A stretch of 64,000 nucleotides of DNA from Psychrobacillus sp. INOP01 (GCF_018140925.1 NZ_CP073315.1:4030001-4094000), one strand, 5' to 3'. Shown: positions 52,187 through 62,024, counted from the first letter of the stretch. Program-made: numbers and translations. The notes: generated by a model from the letters alone, not told the origin.

Positions 52187-53056
52187 TTATAGAGAATCGA
52201 TTACCTGCCATATATTTGAGGATATTTCTTTTATTTCATAATTGTGGGCAGTATCTTTTAATATATTGGAGAAACTATTTAGGACAGTTTCCAATAAATA
52301 TTTCCTTGGTTTACTATTATTTAATTCTTCCACAATGAAGTCAATTAACTCAATTTCCTGTAACTTCAAATTCTTTTCATTGGTCTCTTTAAAAGTTTTT
52401 ATCAACTGAATGACATGCTCTTTTGTGATGTGGACTTCATCATAGAAATGATCAAATACAAAGGTATCAATTAGAACCTCATCAGAGTCTATTAAATCAG
52501 GGATAAAGGATTCCATCCGCTTCATAATATATTTGATTAATTCCTCTGTAGCTAGTGGCCTAGACTTTATAGTCCATGGATGCTGCAATTGTTGAATCAT
52601 CCCTAGCATCAAAATAGCACAGTCAACAGAAAATTTATGAAGCTTTGCTCCAAAAACATCTACTAAACGTCTAGCTAACCACTTTACTTCCTCGTAATGG
52701 TTTTCCTTTACAACATTTCTAAGACCAGAATCCTGGGAATGGAAGATTACAACAAAAAGAGGGATAAGGTTTCTCTCTTTATATACTTTCATTCGAGCTA
52801 TCAATTGTTGTATTAATATATCTTTATCGGCTATGTCTTGCTGTATTAACAGCTCTCTTCTTTTAAGTGCAGTTTCTTCTTTGGCAGCTTCAATTATTGC
52901 TATTATGCATTCATCTTTTGAAGAAAAATAATTATAAAAAGTACCTTTTGAAATTTTGCTTTCATTTATAATATCTTGAACCGAGGTAGCTACATATCCT
53001 TTTTCTATAAATAACTTTTGTGCAGTCAGTAACACCTGATGTTTTCTGTTTTTCAT
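52187..53056 (-). CDS. TetR-family regulator
   Basis: A 289-residue TetR/AcrR repressor with an N-terminal HTH (about residues 8-50: LLTAQKLFIEKGYVATSVQDII...KISKGTFYNYFSSKDEC). It is longer than the usual 190-210 residues; the extra 90 residues are a helical C-terminal extension (EIELIDFIVEELNNSK...). AAGGTGAG precedes the ATG. It is divergent from lmrB and probably controls it. In B. subtilis lmrB is controlled by LmrA, also TetR-type but shorter. Confidence 0.9.
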   Translation of the reverse strand: MKNRKHQVLLTAQKLFIEKGYVATSVQDIINESKISKGTFYNYFSSKDECIIAIIEAAKEETALKRRELLIQQDIADKDILIQQLIARMKVYKERNLIPLFVVIFHSQDSGLRNVVKENHYEEVKWLARRLVDVFGAKLHKFSVDCAILMLGMIQQLQHPWTIKSRPLATEELIKYIMKRMESFIPDLIDSDEVLIDTFVFDHFYDEVHITKEHVIQLIKTFKETNEKNLKLQEIELIDFIVEELNNSKPRKYLLETVLNSFSNILKDTAHNYEIKEISSNIWQVIDSL

Positions 53057-53091
53057 TTTAACTCACCTTTTATACTGTTAGTCTAATCAAT

Positions 53092-53120
53092 ATAATACAT
53101 AATAAAGTTAGCTATATCAA
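53092..53120 (-). promoter_or_regulatory. Promoter of the TetR gene
   Basis: On the minus strand TTGATA and TATTAT are 17 bp apart, a near-consensus sigma-A promoter 36-65 bases upstream of the start. The short dyad TTAG-T-CTAA (53078-53086) lies just downstream of the expected start point and is a candidate repressor site. Confidence 0.6.
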
Positions 53121-53238
53121 CAATTAAGATGATAAGAGTATTTCGTGATTGCTTTTTTTGAACTAAGAGTATAAAATGTTCAAAGTAGTGTACAACTCGT
53201 GCAATTATAGTCCCAAAATATTAGGAGGAAAAAGAAGA

Positions 53239-54720
53239 ATGAAAGAAACGCAACAAAAGCCACCCTATGCCATGATTGCTATCCTATTTGTAGGAGCATT
53301 CATAGCTTTTTTAAATAATACGTTATTAAACGTAGCTTTACCTACTATTATGACTGAATTTGCAGTCAAAGCCTCCGTTGTTCAATGGCTAACAACTGGA
53401 TACATGCTGATAAATGGTATTTTAATACCAGCAAGTGCGTATTTTGTAACTAAGTTCTCAAATAGAAAATTATTTATTACTGCAATGTCATTATTTTCGT
53501 TGGGTACATTATTAGCAGCTATCGCACCAGAATTTTGGGTGCTTATTTTAGCTCGTATGATTCAAGCAGCGGGCTCAGCCGTAATGATGCCTTTACTTAT
53601 GAATGTTATGTTAACAGCATTCCCTATTGAACGAAGAGGGACAGCAATGGGGTTATTTGGTTTAGTAATGATTATGGCTCCAGCTATCGGACCAACATTG
53701 TCTGGGTTCATCATTGAGCATTATACTTGGAGAGTATTGTTTGAGCTGATTTTACCATTGGCTGTAATCGTATTGTTACTCGCTATTTTCAAACTAAAGA
53801 ATATTACACCTAACAAAGATATGAAACTAGATGTTTTATCACTAGGTTTATCGACCATAGGTTTTGGTGGTCTATTATATGGATTTAGTACAGCTGGAGA
53901 TAAAGGCTGGGATGCACCAATTGTATATAGTACGATTGCAATTGGAGTAATTGCACTAGTGATTTTTGTCCTTAGACAATTAAAACTAGATGAACCATTA
54001 TTAGATTTACGTATTTATAAATATCCTATGTTTGCTTTATCTTCTATTATTTCTGTAGTTGTTTCAGCTGCAATGTTCTCAGGCATGATTTTAACACCCT
54101 TGTACGTGCAAACAATTCGAGGTATTTCACCTCTCGATTCTGGTCTGTTAATGCTTCCAGGTGCCTTGGCTATGGGGTTAATGTCTCCAGTAACAGGGAA
54201 GTTGTTTGATAAATACGGTGCTCGATCGTTAGCGATGATCGGTTTAACAATTACTGCGATTGCGACATATATGATGAGTAATTTAGCTGCGGATTCAGAT
54301 TATTACTACATCATGATTGTTTATACAATCCGAATGTTTGGTATGTCCATGGTAATGATGCCTATTATGACTAATGGTCTTAATGAATTACCTATGAAGA
54401 TGAACCCGCACGGAACTGCAGTAAATAATACGTTACAACAAGTATCAGGTGCTATAGGTTCTGCAATATTTATCACAATTATGAATGCAAGAATGGAATC
54501 AAAAGGTGCTAGTCTATTCGCAGAAGCTACGAAAGCAGGGAATGTTCCAACTGCTGCAGATGCTTTAGAGCAGTTTAAAATGCAAATTAGTGGTCAAGCA
54601 ATGTTAGAAGGGATTAATTTCACTTTCTTTATAGCAACGCTTGTTACAGTTTTAGCTTTAGTGTTATCACTATTTGTAAAACGAGTAGATATATCTAAAA
54701 AACACACAGATGTACAATAA
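53239..54720 (+). CDS. lmrB: LmrB-like multidrug efflux MFS transporter (DHA2 family)
   Basis: A 493-residue drug:proton antiporter with 14 predicted helices. It closely matches B. subtilis LmrB, a lincomycin/puromycin-resistance pump: LFVGAFIAFLNNTLLNVALPTIM, WLTTGYMLINGILIPASA, AAGSAVMMPLLMNVMLTAFP, LSTIGFGGLLYGFS, YVQTIRGISPLDSGLLMLPGA, MNPHGTAVNNTLQQVSGAIGSA. ATG at 53239 with TTAGGAGGAAA upstream; a 21-residue longer frame is not family-like. Divergent from the TetR gene. Substrate range here is inference. Confidence 0.94.
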   Translation: MKETQQKPPYAMIAILFVGAFIAFLNNTLLNVALPTIMTEFAVKASVVQWLTTGYMLINGILIPASAYFVTKFSNRKLFITAMSLFSLGTLLAAIAPEFWVLILARMIQAAGSAVMMPLLMNVMLTAFPIERRGTAMGLFGLVMIMAPAIGPTLSGFIIEHYTWRVLFELILPLAVIVLLLAIFKLKNITPNKDMKLDVLSLGLSTIGFGGLLYGFSTAGDKGWDAPIVYSTIAIGVIALVIFVLRQLKLDEPLLDLRIYKYPMFALSSIISVVVSAAMFSGMILTPLYVQTIRGISPLDSGLLMLPGALAMGLMSPVTGKLFDKYGARSLAMIGLTITAIATYMMSNLAADSDYYYIMIVYTIRMFGMSMVMMPIMTNGLNELPMKMNPHGTAVNNTLQQVSGAIGSAIFITIMNARMESKGASLFAEATKAGNVPTAADALEQFKMQISGQAMLEGINFTFFIATLVTVLALVLSLFVKRVDISKKHTDVQ

Positions 54721-54723
54721 ATA

Positions 54724-54758
54724 AAAAATCACTTGCGAAAGCAAGTGATTTTTATTTT
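54724..54758 (+). terminator. lmrB terminator
   Basis: AAAAATCACTTGC and GCAAGTGATTTTT form a perfect 13-bp stem with a GAAA tetraloop, followed by ATTTT. Confidence 0.92.
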
Positions 54759-54799
54759 GAAGAAAGTCTAAAATTTGTGCCTTGAAATTTGATATACTG

Positions 54800-54935
54800 G
54801 TATTTTAAAGAATTAAAACTATATAATGATATTGCTGATTTCCGTTGAAGGAGGGCACTTTACGCGGGCCAATAGGGGTTGGTCACGAAGACGTTGTCAC
54901 TTGAAGTGGAGCCAGTTTCCAAAAGTTGTAGGAGA
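54800..54935 (+). repeat. Dispersed palindromic repeat, module A, copy 3 (decayed)
   Basis: The head TATTTTAAAGAATTAAAAC and GATATTGCTGATTTCCGTT match copies 1 and 2, but the palindrome is short and eroded (CGCGGGCC remains). Module B follows. Confidence 0.65.
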
Positions 54936-55080
54936 TTTACTTACAGTTAAATGTAATATGATTACCCAAAAATGAGATGCTAGTTGTGACGTCTGCCACA
55001 ACCAGCATCTCTAAAAAATATATAGCAACAAGTCTGTCCAAAGCTCTCCTAAAACAATATGGGACAGGTTTTTTCGGACT
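54915..55080 (+). repeat. Dispersed repeat, module B, copy 3
   Basis: AAAAGTTGTAGGAG, a hairpin GAGATGCT-x-GTTGTG/CACAAC-x-AGCATCTC, ATATAGCAACAAGTCTGTCC and GGACAGGTTTTTTCGG repeat the plan of copies 1 and 2. It ends just before the pepF stop and may provide its terminator. Confidence 0.7.
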
Positions 55081-55088
55081 TGCATACC

Positions 55089-56903
55089 TTAAGAGTTTTG
55101 ATTTATTTCATCTGTTAGTGATTCTAACTCATCTATCAATGAACCGATATAAGCAATTGTATCCTTTAATGGTTCATCCGTCGTAATATCTACACCAGCC
55201 ATTTGAGCTAACTCTACAGGAGATTTAGTGCCCCCAGCTTTCAATACCTCTGTCCATTCATTTACAGCAGTTTGACCTTCATCCAAAATTCGCTTAGACA
55301 CTTGAGTGGAGATAGTTAGCCCAGCGCTATATGTGTATGGATACAATCCCATATAGTAATGTGGTTGACGCATCCAAGTAAGCTCTGCACCCTCTGTAAT
55401 TTCTACCGTATCTCCCCAGAATTCTTCTAATACGCTGCGTTTATATTCATTTAGGATTTGTGCATTTACATTTAACCCTTGATCAATTCGGTCATAAACT
55501 TTACGTTGATAGGCAGCCTCCAATAGATGTGTTACAAAATTATGATAATACGTACGAGCTACTATGGAAGAAATAACCCAACGTTTAAATTTAGGGTCAT
55601 CCGAACTTTTCAGTAGATGATTGGCTACTAGCATTTCATTCATTGTTGATGGAGCTTCGATGAAATAAAGAGAAGGACGAGAATTAAAGATGTTCTGTTC
55701 TTTATTTGCATAATAGAAATGGCCGGCATGGCCTAATTCATGTGCAAGAACAAAAACCTCGTTCATCCGACTAGACCATGAAATAAGAATATATGGGTGG
55801 CTTCCATAAGGACTAGAACAGAAGGCACCCGTTGATTTTCCGACGTTTTGAGGGAAATCTATCCAACGTTCTTCATATGCGCGATTAACCATTTCGATAT
55901 ATTCTTCACCCATAACTGATAGAGCATCGTCAATATACTTCTTTGATTCCTCAACTGAAATTTTGGGTTCATACGTTGGGTCTAAAGAAATTTTCAAGTC
56001 CGCGAACGTCATTTTATCCAGCCCATGTTCCTTTTGAAGTAATTTTGCGTACTTGCGCATATGAGGTGCAAGTTCCTTAGTGATTAAATCAATTTGTCTG
56101 TTATATAAAGAGTGGTCAACGTCCTGGTTGAATAATAAGTAATCATAAATAGAATCGTAGCCTCGCAAATCTGATGTTGTTTTTTCCATTTGTAAATGCA
56201 TATCGTACGTATTAGCAGTTGTGTGCTGATATTCTTTTAACTTTTTGGAGAAAGCCTCAAATGCTGCTCTTCTTATTTCTGGATCTGTTTCGGCTTCCCA
56301 GTCATTCTCAAATGACACATAACTTAGGGGATATTCTTGACCATTTACCTCAAAATTATCAAACGAAATATCAAGCATTTTAGTTGTATCATACAATTTG
56401 TATGGTGCTCCAAAAGAAGCAGAGTAGGCAGCAAGTGTTTTTTCTACTTCAGGATGGAGCTGGTATTTTTTCTTTTGTAGTAACTTTTCTAAATAAAGCT
56501 GATGGGATGGAGATTTTTTGATAGCTTCTTCAATTATATTATCAGGGAGTTCTACTAGCTCACTATTCAAGAAAGATAATTGACTGCTTACCTTTGCGGA
56601 AAGGGAACCAAATTTACTTGCTCTCATCTGAGCGTCTGTATTTGTTTGGTCAGTACTTAAGGATAGACTAGCAAATGCTCCAGCCGGTACTATTTTTTCG
56701 TATAGTTTAGTATATTCTTTTAGTGCATCGACAACATCATTAGCATTACCGATTTTACCATGGAAGCGAGTATTAAACTCTTGTGCTCCGTTTTCTATCT
56801 CTTTTAATGCATCTTCAAAATCGTTTTCTGTCATAAATAAATCATCTAAATTCCAAGTTTCTTCCATCTTTACTTCTTCTCGTCTTGCCATTTGGTTTAC
56901 CAT
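55089..56903 (-). CDS. pepF: Oligoendopeptidase F (M3B metallopeptidase)
   Basis: A 604-residue cytosolic zinc peptidase that cuts oligopeptides of about 7-17 residues. Active-site motif LAHELGHAGH (HExxH) with the third ligand Glu in FIEAPSTMNEMLVANHLL. N-terminal helical domain RREEVKMEETWNLDDLF and C-terminal WGDTVEITEGAELTWMRQPHYYMGLYPYTYSAG are typical. The ATG at 56903 with AAGGAGAGATAAA upstream is chosen; the 28-residue longer frame is an upstream artefact. Stands alone. Confidence 0.95.
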   Translation of the reverse strand: MVNQMARREEVKMEETWNLDDLFMTENDFEDALKEIENGAQEFNTRFHGKIGNANDVVDALKEYTKLYEKIVPAGAFASLSLSTDQTNTDAQMRASKFGSLSAKVSSQLSFLNSELVELPDNIIEEAIKKSPSHQLYLEKLLQKKKYQLHPEVEKTLAAYSASFGAPYKLYDTTKMLDISFDNFEVNGQEYPLSYVSFENDWEAETDPEIRRAAFEAFSKKLKEYQHTTANTYDMHLQMEKTTSDLRGYDSIYDYLLFNQDVDHSLYNRQIDLITKELAPHMRKYAKLLQKEHGLDKMTFADLKISLDPTYEPKISVEESKKYIDDALSVMGEEYIEMVNRAYEERWIDFPQNVGKSTGAFCSSPYGSHPYILISWSSRMNEVFVLAHELGHAGHFYYANKEQNIFNSRPSLYFIEAPSTMNEMLVANHLLKSSDDPKFKRWVISSIVARTYYHNFVTHLLEAAYQRKVYDRIDQGLNVNAQILNEYKRSVLEEFWGDTVEITEGAELTWMRQPHYYMGLYPYTYSAGLTISTQVSKRILDEGQTAVNEWTEVLKAGGTKSPVELAQMAGVDITTDEPLKDTIAYIGSLIDELESLTDEINQNS

Positions 56904-57327
56904 TTTATCTCTCCTTATTATTACGGATTTCGAACTATCAACAGTATATATAAAAATAACTGAAAAGTAAAAACAATAAATTCCCATTAAATGTATGGAA
57001 TATTAGTATAAATAATAAAATATATTGCATAAAATTAAAATATAAAAATATTTTTATAAAAATAATGGAAATCTTAAGGCGAGTAAATTGACCTATAAAA
57101 CCTTATTTTATAAGGACTTAACGACTGCATTTGAAAATTATTTTAATGTAATATTATAAATTTTCTAATAATATAGAAAAATTAGTGTAGACTGAATTTA
57201 AAGTTTGTTTTACAATAGGGTTGTTCTTACAAAATGATAGTGTTTGAGTTTATGCTTGCTATAGGGAGAAGGCAAGTAGTATAACTTATAAATTCAAAAT
57301 TATCAAACAAAATAGGGGGTTCATTTT
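56904..57327. other. Intergenic region upstream of the liv operon (424 bp, AT-rich)
   Basis: No gene is seen. It contains the leaders of divergent pepF and livJ. CCTTAT-TTT-ATAAGG (about 57101-57115) is a perfect dyad. TTTTCTA-N6-TAGAAAA (57161-57180) is another; its left part AATTTTCTAATAATA at 57159 matches 12 of 15 bases of the CodY motif AATTTTCWGAAAATT. Much of the region is plain A/T, so these matches are weak evidence. Confidence 0.5.
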
Positions 57328-58509
57328 ATGAAAAAGTCGAAATTTGCTTCACTTTTCCTATCATCTACATTATTGATTGGAATTCTTGCTGGTTGCGGAA
57401 GTGGGGAAGAAGCAGGATCTAGTTCAGAAGGCGGAGACACTATTAAAATTGGTGCCAATCTTGAGCTTTCAGGAGGGGTAGCTTCTTATGGTACATCAGA
57501 AGCGGATGCTATTGATCTAGCTGTTGAAGAAATCAATGCTGCTGGTGGTATTAATGGAAAGAAAATCGAACTTATCAAGGTTGACAATAAATCGGATGCT
57601 GCCGAAGCAACTAATGCAGCTATTAAATTAACGAGTCAAGACAAAGTAACAGCTATTATTGGAGCTGCGACTAGTGGTAACTCAGTTGCACAAGTTCAAA
57701 TAGCAACTGATACTAAAACACCTATGATTTCGCCTTCAGGAACAAGTACAACGGTTACTGTAGGAGAAGATGGAAAAGTAAATCCATTTACATTCCGTAC
57801 AGCGTTTATCGATCCATTCCAAGGAACGGTAGCTGCTAACTTTGCTTCTAAAGAGTTGAAAGTAAAAACAGCTGCAGTATATGCGGACAATGCAAGTGAT
57901 TACGCAAAAGGTCTTGCTGCCGCTTTTATTAAAGATTTTGAAGCAGCAGGAGGTAAAATTGTTGCAGAAGAATCTTATGTTGCAAAAGATACTGATTTCC
58001 GATCAAATCTAACTCGTATTAAATCTGCTAATCCGGAATTTGTCTTTATCCCTGGTTACTACGAAGAAGTGGGACTTATCGTTAAGCAAGCTCGTGAATT
58101 AGGAATCACTGTTCCATTGATGGGAGCAGATGGTTGGGATTCTCCAACACTTGTCGACTTGGCTGGAGCAGATGCTTTAAATAATACATTCATTATTACT
58201 GCTTATTCATCCGAAGATCCAGATAGTAAAGCGAAGGAGTTTTCTGATAATTTCAAAGAAAAATATGGTAAAGAGCCTAACTCATTCAATGCACTTGGAT
58301 ATGATACTGTTTATTTATTAAAAGACGCTATTGAACGCGCTGGTTCTACAGATGGAACTAAAATTAAAGAAGCGATTGAAGCTACTGATCAATTAGAACT
58401 TGTAACAGGATTATACTCTGTTGATGAAAATCACCATCCGATTAAATCGGCAATAATAATTGAATACGTAGATGGAAGTCAAAAATTTAAAACGAAAGTT
58501 AATCCTTAA
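57328..58509 (+). CDS. livJ: Branched-chain amino-acid ABC transporter substrate-binding lipoprotein
   Basis: A 393-residue type I periplasmic-binding lipoprotein. Lipobox LIGILAGC ends at Cys23. Mature motifs: IKIGANLELSGGVASYGTSEADAIDLAVEEIN, GKKIELIKVDNKSDAAEATNAA, AVYADNASDYAKGLA, PLMGADGWDSP. It binds Leu/Ile/Val or a related amino acid. A GGGGGTTC site precedes the ATG. A hairpin after it separates it from livHMGF, so it is likely made in excess. Substrate is inferred from the operon. Confidence 0.94.
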   Translation: MKKSKFASLFLSSTLLIGILAGCGSGEEAGSSSEGGDTIKIGANLELSGGVASYGTSEADAIDLAVEEINAAGGINGKKIELIKVDNKSDAAEATNAAIKLTSQDKVTAIIGAATSGNSVAQVQIATDTKTPMISPSGTSTTVTVGEDGKVNPFTFRTAFIDPFQGTVAANFASKELKVKTAAVYADNASDYAKGLAAAFIKDFEAAGGKIVAEESYVAKDTDFRSNLTRIKSANPEFVFIPGYYEEVGLIVKQARELGITVPLMGADGWDSPTLVDLAGADALNNTFIITAYSSEDPDSKAKEFSDNFKEKYGKEPNSFNALGYDTVYLLKDAIERAGSTDGTKIKEAIEATDQLELVTGLYSVDENHHPIKSAIIIEYVDGSQKFKTKVNP

Positions 58510-58524
58510 GATTTGTAGGTTTTA

Positions 58525-58554
58525 GGGGGGGATTGATATCCCTCCTTTTCTATT
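58525..58554 (+). terminator. Attenuating hairpin between livJ and livH
   Basis: GGGGGGAT and ATCCCTCC pair (one G-U) around a 4-base loop, followed by TTTTCTATTT. livH starts 42 bases later, so it probably lowers downstream transcription. Confidence 0.75.
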
Positions 58555-58595
58555 TCTAAATTAGTTGAAATCTTAAGCAATAGGAGTGAAAATTT

Positions 58596-59471
58596 ATGGA
58601 ATGGATACAGCAATTGATAAACGGCATTTCACTCGGGAGTATTTATGCATTAATTGCCCTCGGTTATACGATGGTTTATGGAATTATTAAGCTGATTAAC
58701 TTTGCACATGGTGATGTGTTCATGGTTGGTTCGTTCATCGGATTTTATTCTATTACCGTTTTTGGGTTAGGATTTTTCCCTGCACTTATTTTATCGATGG
58801 CAGCATGTGCATTATTCGGTGTAATTATTGAGCGAATTGCATATAAACGCTTACGGAATGCAACAAGAATTGCTGCTCTTATTACCGCGATCGGAGTATC
58901 GTTATTAATTGAGTATGGAGTAATTTATATTAGAGGGGCTCAACCAGAAGCTTATCCAGATGTGTTTTCCAATCGTTCATTTGAATTTTTAGGTGCACAA
59001 ATTAGCATGCAATCTATTCTTATTCTTTCGGTTTCTGTTGTATTAATGATCTTGCTACAGTTCATCGTACACAAAACAAAAACAGGGAAAGCGATGAGAG
59101 CTGTTTCTCATGACACAGAAGCTGCTAAATTAATGGGGATTAACGTTGATAATACTATATCTGCAACTTTCGCAATTGGTTCAGCTTTAGCTGGAGCAGC
59201 TGGTGTAATATTCGGAGTATATTATACAAAGATAGATCCGCTAATGGGTGTGATTCCCGGAGTGAAAGCGTTTGTTGCTGCGGTTCTTGGTGGAATTGGA
59301 ATAATTCCCGGAGCAATGGTTGGTGGATTGGTACTTGGAGTTGTTGAAACGATTGTTAGTGCTTTAGGATTTTCTTTGTGGAGAGATGCTGCAGCATTCA
59401 TCATTTTAATATTAATTCTCATCTTCAGACCTTCTGGAATCTTTGGAAAAAATACACGAGAGAAAGTGTAG
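58596..59471 (+). CDS. livH: Branched-chain amino-acid ABC transporter permease LivH
   Basis: A 291-residue permease with about eight helices. Signatures: LINGISLGSIYALIALGYTMVYGIIKLINFAHGD, RAVSHDTEAAKLMGINVD (ATPase contact loop), LAGAAGVIFGVYY, KAFVAAVLGGIGIIPGAM. TAGGAGTG precedes the ATG. Followed by livM after 13 bases. Confidence 0.96.
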   Translation: MEWIQQLINGISLGSIYALIALGYTMVYGIIKLINFAHGDVFMVGSFIGFYSITVFGLGFFPALILSMAACALFGVIIERIAYKRLRNATRIAALITAIGVSLLIEYGVIYIRGAQPEAYPDVFSNRSFEFLGAQISMQSILILSVSVVLMILLQFIVHKTKTGKAMRAVSHDTEAAKLMGINVDNTISATFAIGSALAGAAGVIFGVYYTKIDPLMGVIPGVKAFVAAVLGGIGIIPGAMVGGLVLGVVETIVSALGFSLWRDAAAFIILILILIFRPSGIFGKNTREKV

Positions 59472-59484
59472 GTGATACATAATT

Positions 59485-60435
59485 ATGAAAAAGTCAAAAC
59501 AGTTTTGGCTATTTATTATAGCGGCAGTATTGGTATACACAGTGGTTCAAGTTTTTATTGCAAATGGAACGATGAATCAATTTTATTCTAATACACTTAT
59601 ATTTATAGCTATCAACATAATTTTAGCAGTCAGCCTACATCTAGTAATAGGTATTACAGGACAGTTTTCTATTGGTCATGCTGGTTTCCTAGCAGTAGGA
59701 GCATATATTTCGGCAATCGTGACAATGAAATTGGATCTTCCCTTTTTCGTCGCTATTATTGTAGGAGGAATTATTGCTGCTTTAGCTGGACTGATTGTAG
59801 GTATTCCAAGTTTAAGATTAAAAGGCGATTACTTGGCGATTGCGACCCTTGGTTTTGCTGAAATTATTCGTATTGTATTTTTGAATATTGACTATGTTGG
59901 TGGGGCTGCAGGGATGCAAGTTTCTCATTTAACGACTTGGACATATGCGTTTGTTTGCCTTGTCATCACCATTGTAGTAATAGTGAATTTTACTAATTCA
60001 AGACATGGAATTGCAGCTATCTCTGTTAGAGAAAATGAAATTGCATCAGATGCGATGGGGATAAATACTACTTATTATAAAGTAGTTGCATTTGCAATTG
60101 GCTCCTTTTTTGCAGGGGTAGCGGGTGCTTTGTATTCTCATAACTTTTATATCATTCAACCAAGTCAATTCGGATTTTTAAAATCTTTTGATATTTTAAT
60201 ATTTGTTGTTCTGGGTGGATTGGGAAGTCTCTCGGGTGCTGTACTTTCAGCTATTTTATTGACAGTTGTTTCTACTTATCTTCAAGGATATCCTGAAACT
60301 CGAATGATTATTTATAGTCTTGTATTAATCCTTGTAATGCTGTATCGTCCAAAAGGCCTGATGGGTACGATGGAAATTACGGATTATTTCAAGCTATGGA
60401 GAACGCCAAAAGGAGGCGATCAGCATGGAAAATAA
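59485..60435 (+). CDS. livM: Branched-chain amino-acid ABC transporter permease LivM
   Basis: A 316-residue second permease. Signatures: AVSLHLVIGITGQFSIGHAGFLAVGAY, GDYLAIATLGFAEIIRI, SVRENEIASDAMGINTTYYK (coupling loop), FVVLGGLGSLSGAVLSA. It overlaps livG by 11 bases. AGGTGAT precedes the ATG. Confidence 0.96.
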   Translation: MKKSKQFWLFIIAAVLVYTVVQVFIANGTMNQFYSNTLIFIAINIILAVSLHLVIGITGQFSIGHAGFLAVGAYISAIVTMKLDLPFFVAIIVGGIIAALAGLIVGIPSLRLKGDYLAIATLGFAEIIRIVFLNIDYVGGAAGMQVSHLTTWTYAFVCLVITIVVIVNFTNSRHGIAAISVRENEIASDAMGINTTYYKVVAFAIGSFFAGVAGALYSHNFYIIQPSQFGFLKSFDILIFVVLGGLGSLSGAVLSAILLTVVSTYLQGYPETRMIIYSLVLILVMLYRPKGLMGTMEITDYFKLWRTPKGGDQHGK

Positions 60436-61213
60436 ACCGTTACTTGAAGTAAAAAATGCTGGTATTCAGTTTGGTGGTTTAAAAGCAGTACAAAACTTAA
60501 ACTTGATACTAAATCAAGGGGAACTTGTTGGACTAATTGGCCCAAATGGTGCTGGTAAAACTACAAGCTTTAATTTATTGACTGGTGTATACGTACCAAC
60601 TGAAGGAGATATTCTTTTTAATGGAGAAAGAATAAACGGTTTACAGCCATTTAAAGTAACTAGAAAAGGGATTAGTAGAACATTCCAAAACATTCGTCTT
60701 TTCAATGAATTATCTGTATTAGATAACGTAAAAGTTGCTTACCATTCTCTTGCCACACATACGATGTTAAGCTCTATACTTCGTCTGCCTTCTCATTTCA
60801 AGGGCGAAAAAGAGATGGAAGAAAAATCATTAGAATTTCTAAAGATTTTCAAGCTTGAAAAGTATAAAGATGAACTAGCAAAAAATTTGCCTTATGGTCA
60901 ACAAAGAAGATTGGAAATTGCTAGAGCTCTAGCCGCAGGACCAAAATTATTGCTACTAGATGAGCCAGCAGCTGGTATGAATCCACAGGAAACAAAGGAT
61001 TTAATGAACTTAATTGGATTTGTTCGCGATAAATTCGATTTAACTATTTTGTTGATAGAGCATGACATGAACTTAGTAATGGGAGTTTGTGAAAGAATAT
61101 ATGTACTCGATCATGGTCAACTTCTTGCGGAAGGATCACCAGAAGAGATCCGTAACCATCCTAAGGTTATAGAGGCTTATTTAGGGGAGGAAGTTCGCGA
61201 TGACAATGCTTAA
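60425..61213 (+). CDS. livG: Branched-chain amino-acid ABC transporter ATPase LivG
   Basis: A 262-residue ATPase. Walker A GPNGAGKTTSFN, signature LPYGQQRRLEIARAL (the family uses YGQQR), Walker B LLLLDEPAAGMNPQET, switch IEHDMNLVM. AAAGGAGGCGATC precedes the ATG. It overlaps livF by 14 bases. Pairs with LivF. Confidence 0.96.
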   Translation: MENKPLLEVKNAGIQFGGLKAVQNLNLILNQGELVGLIGPNGAGKTTSFNLLTGVYVPTEGDILFNGERINGLQPFKVTRKGISRTFQNIRLFNELSVLDNVKVAYHSLATHTMLSSILRLPSHFKGEKEMEEKSLEFLKIFKLEKYKDELAKNLPYGQQRRLEIARALAAGPKLLLLDEPAAGMNPQETKDLMNLIGFVRDKFDLTILLIEHDMNLVMGVCERIYVLDHGQLLAEGSPEEIRNHPKVIEAYLGEEVRDDNA

Positions 61214-61913
61214 AATAGAAAATATAGATGTGTTTTACGGGAATATTCAAGCGCTGCGTGATGTTTCTATTACTGTTAATGAAGGGGAAATTGTTTCCTT
61301 GATTGGTGCTAACGGAGCAGGGAAAAGTACTTTGTTAAAAACTCTCTCTGGTTTGTTGAAACCCAAAAAAGGAAAAATAGAATTTCTAGACAAATCAATC
61401 TCAGGCAAACAAGCGCAATCAATAGTAAAGGCTGGGATTTCTCATGTGCCGGAAGGAAGACGTGTTTTTGCCAATTTAACTGTTGAAGAAAACTTAGAAC
61501 TAGGTGCATTTCTTAGGAAAGATAAAAAAGGAATTCATCAAGACATGCAAAAGGTATATGAGATTTTTCCGAGATTATTAGAGCGAAAAAAACAGCATTC
61601 TGGGACCCTTTCAGGGGGGGAACAGCAGATGTTGGCTATGGGAAGAGCCATTATGGCAAAACCTAAACTTGTATTATTAGATGAACCTTCAATGGGACTT
61701 GCTCCATTAATGGTCAAAACAATATTCAAGGTAATTGAGGATATTAATCGTGAAGGGACTACCGTTTTATTGGTTGAACAAAATGCTAATATGGCCCTAT
61801 CTATAGCAAGTCGAGGATATGTTATTGAAACAGGAAGAGTTGTACTTTCTGGATCAGCACAAGAATTACAAAATAGTGAAGAAGTTAAACTTGCCTACCT
61901 TGGTGGACATTAA
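61200..61913 (+). CDS. livF: Branched-chain amino-acid ABC transporter ATPase LivF
   Basis: A 237-residue ATPase. Walker A GANGAGKSTLLKTLSG, signature LSGGEQQMLAMGRAIMA, Walker B LVLLDEPSMGLAP, switch VEQNANMAL. GGGGAGGAAG precedes the ATG. Last gene of livJHMGF; a strong terminator follows. Confidence 0.96.
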   Translation: MTMLKIENIDVFYGNIQALRDVSITVNEGEIVSLIGANGAGKSTLLKTLSGLLKPKKGKIEFLDKSISGKQAQSIVKAGISHVPEGRRVFANLTVEENLELGAFLRKDKKGIHQDMQKVYEIFPRLLERKKQHSGTLSGGEQQMLAMGRAIMAKPKLVLLDEPSMGLAPLMVKTIFKVIEDINREGTTVLLVEQNANMALSIASRGYVIETGRVVLSGSAQELQNSEEVKLAYLGGH

Positions 61914-61917
61914 TAGT

Positions 61918-61951
61918 AAACTACGACTAGGTTTAGTCGTAGTTTTTTTCG
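61918..61951 (+). terminator. livJHMGF terminator
   Basis: AAACTACGACTA and TAGTCGTAGTTT form a perfect 12-bp stem with a 4-base loop, followed by TTTTT. Confidence 0.93.
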
Positions 61952-62024
61952 TGTTAATGTAATATGATAGGTATTAATTATTAATGGGAATTAAATAGAA
62001 ATTCCTATTATTAGGAGGGATTTA

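Noticed and set aside
54977-55186. Plus-strand open frame of 69 codons at the pepF end
   Set aside because: Half repeat, half antisense of pepF; nothing protein-like.
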